This document shows, piece by piece, positions 6,024 through 6,659 of a DNA stretch of 6,659 nt; position 1 is the stretch's first letter, and the number at the start of each line of letters is the position of its first letter. Source of the stretch: Oscillospiraceae bacterium (GTDB taxonomy: Bacteria; Bacillota; Clostridia; Oscillospirales; Ruminococcaceae). The translations under genes were made by a program, and so were the position numbers. Below the pieces are notes generated by a model. That model was not told where the DNA came from. It searched no databases and saw nothing but the letters and a program-made list of their open reading frames with translations. The stretch covers positions 1 to 6,659 of the forward strand of contig JAGPHI010000049.1 of NCBI GenBank assembly GCA_018055565.1, given 5' to 3'.

Positions 6024-6053
6024 CTTATAACAAGACGGGCAGCCAAATGACCA
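6024..6053 (-). promoter_or_regulatory. Possible extended -10 promoter of the MFS-GH2 operon
   Basis: On the minus strand TGTTATAAG (6032-6024) contains the extended -10 TG and a -10 with five of six consensus bases. A weak -35 TGGTCA (6053-6048, four of six) lies 18 bp upstream. The start would be near 6017, giving a leader of about 30 nt. The promoter overlaps the hairpin at 6034-6059. I found no better-spaced promoter between the EAL and MFS genes, and read-through from upstream is the alternative. Confidence 0.4.
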
Positions 6054-6059
6054 CCCGTC
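6034..6059 (-). terminator. Hairpin after the EAL gene, probable minus-strand terminator
   Basis: As minus-strand RNA, bases 6059-6049 pair with 6044-6034 to give an 11-bp stem (GACGGG/CCCGTC plus five inner pairs) with a 4-nt loop. UUGUUAU follows. Three inner pairs are G-U wobbles, which would be A-C mismatches in plus-strand RNA, so the structure favours the minus strand. The hairpin lies 70 bp after the EAL stop codon, and six A on the 5' side resemble a typical terminator. The broken U-tract makes it moderate in strength. Confidence 0.6.
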
Positions 6060-6128
6060 CGGTTTTTTGCGTCTAAGCTTTGCTGTATAGAAGGAAAGCC
6101 AAAATCACGTATGCAATTGTATTGCTTG

Positions 6129-6659
6129 CTAAAACCGAACAGCGGTGTTCGGCACCACTTCTTCGCAAATACTGTTTGCAAGTAAAGGCGAAAAGGTGTC
6201 GCATGGCATCGGGCGTGCATAATAATATCCCTGCACGACATCGCAGCCTAAATCCGTTAAAAGTTCAATGTTTTCGCGCGTTTCCACGCCTTCGGCAACG
6301 GTGTGGATGCCCAAATTTTTGGCCATCGAAATCATGCTGGAAATCACGGTTTTTGCGCGTGCCAAATCGCGGTATTGGGCAAAAAACGTGCGGTCTAGCT
6401 TAATGATATCCACAGGCAAGTTTTTCAAAAGCCCTAGCGAGGAATACCCGCTGCCAAAATCGTCTATCGAAAGGCTAAAGCCATATTTGTGCAGCCGCGC
6501 CAGCACGTCGATAAGCACATTTTCGTTATCCACAACCGTGCTTTCGGTTAATTCGATTTCAATCAGATTCGGCGAAATATCATAGCGCCGAACAATGCGC
6601 TCCAGCTCCTCCACAAAATCGTCCTTGCGCAGGTGCAAGCGCGAAAAATTCACCGAAAC
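6129..6659 (-). CDS. EAL-domain protein (c-di-GMP phosphodiesterase), C-terminal part
   Basis: The frame is open to the right edge, so only the last 176 residues are seen; the start, any sensory or GGDEF domain and the EAL tripeptide itself lie outside the window. EAL domains hydrolyse cyclic di-GMP to pGpG in a metal-dependent reaction. Visible family motifs, numbered from the window edge, are VSVNFSRLHL (1-10, metal-binding Asn4), ELTES (36-40), DDFGSGYSSL (66-75, catalytic aspartates), IIKLDR (85-90, Lys87), VAEGVET (121-127) and QGYYYARPM (143-151). All are intact, so this looks like an active phosphodiesterase and not a degenerate receptor. About 25 residues follow the last motif and show no further domain. 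The product would lower c-di-GMP and so affect motility or biofilm behaviour. It is separated from the MFS gene by a probable terminator. Confidence 0.92.
   Translation of the reverse strand, partial: VSVNFSRLHLRKDDFVEELERIVRRYDISPNLIEIELTESTVVDNENVLIDVLARLHKYGFSLSIDDFGSGYSSLGLLKNLPVDIIKLDRTFFAQYRDLARAKTVISSMISMAKNLGIHTVAEGVETRENIELLTDLGCDVVQGYYYARPMPCDTFSPLLANSICEEVVPNTAVRF

Overview
The window looks like chromosomal DNA from an endospore-forming anaerobic Firmicute of the class Clostridia. The main evidence is an intact gene for the late mother-cell sporulation sigma factor SigK, preceded by a sequence resembling a sigma-E promoter. Strong GGAGG-type or AAAGGA-type ribosome binding sites, a CCA-encoding tRNA gene and U-rich intrinsic terminators agree with this. 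I cannot name the genus.

Layout from left to right. (1) A tRNA-Leu(UAA) gene on the minus strand has its own promoter and a strong terminator. (2) An amino-acid permease of the APC superfamily, LAT-like branch, is on the minus strand. It has a consensus promoter, a structured 5' leader with two tandem hairpins, an inverted repeat filling the promoter spacer, and a strong terminator. (3) sigK is the only plus-strand gene and is transcribed divergently from the permease. It encodes a hydrophobic N-terminal pro-sequence and is not interrupted by a skin-type element. (4) The convergent gap between sigK and the next gene holds an AT-rich 14-bp tandem repeat with a 28-bp higher-order pattern. (5) A probable two-gene minus-strand operon follows: an MFS transporter, then 40 bp later a cytoplasmic glycoside hydrolase family 2 enzyme. 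(6) The right edge cuts a minus-strand gene whose visible part is the C-terminal portion of an EAL-domain c-di-GMP phosphodiesterase with its visible catalytic residues intact.

How the parts work together. The MFS and GH2 pair fits uptake of a small glycoside followed by intracellular hydrolysis, but the sugar cannot be named from sequence. The permease, sigK and EAL genes appear to be independent transcription units. No mobile element, CRISPR array, frameshifted gene or defence system was seen. The window is mostly ordinary housekeeping and accessory-metabolism DNA. The less routine signals are in the non-coding parts: the permease promoter and leader, the 14-bp repeat tract, and the hairpin and promoter that overlap upstream of the MFS gene.
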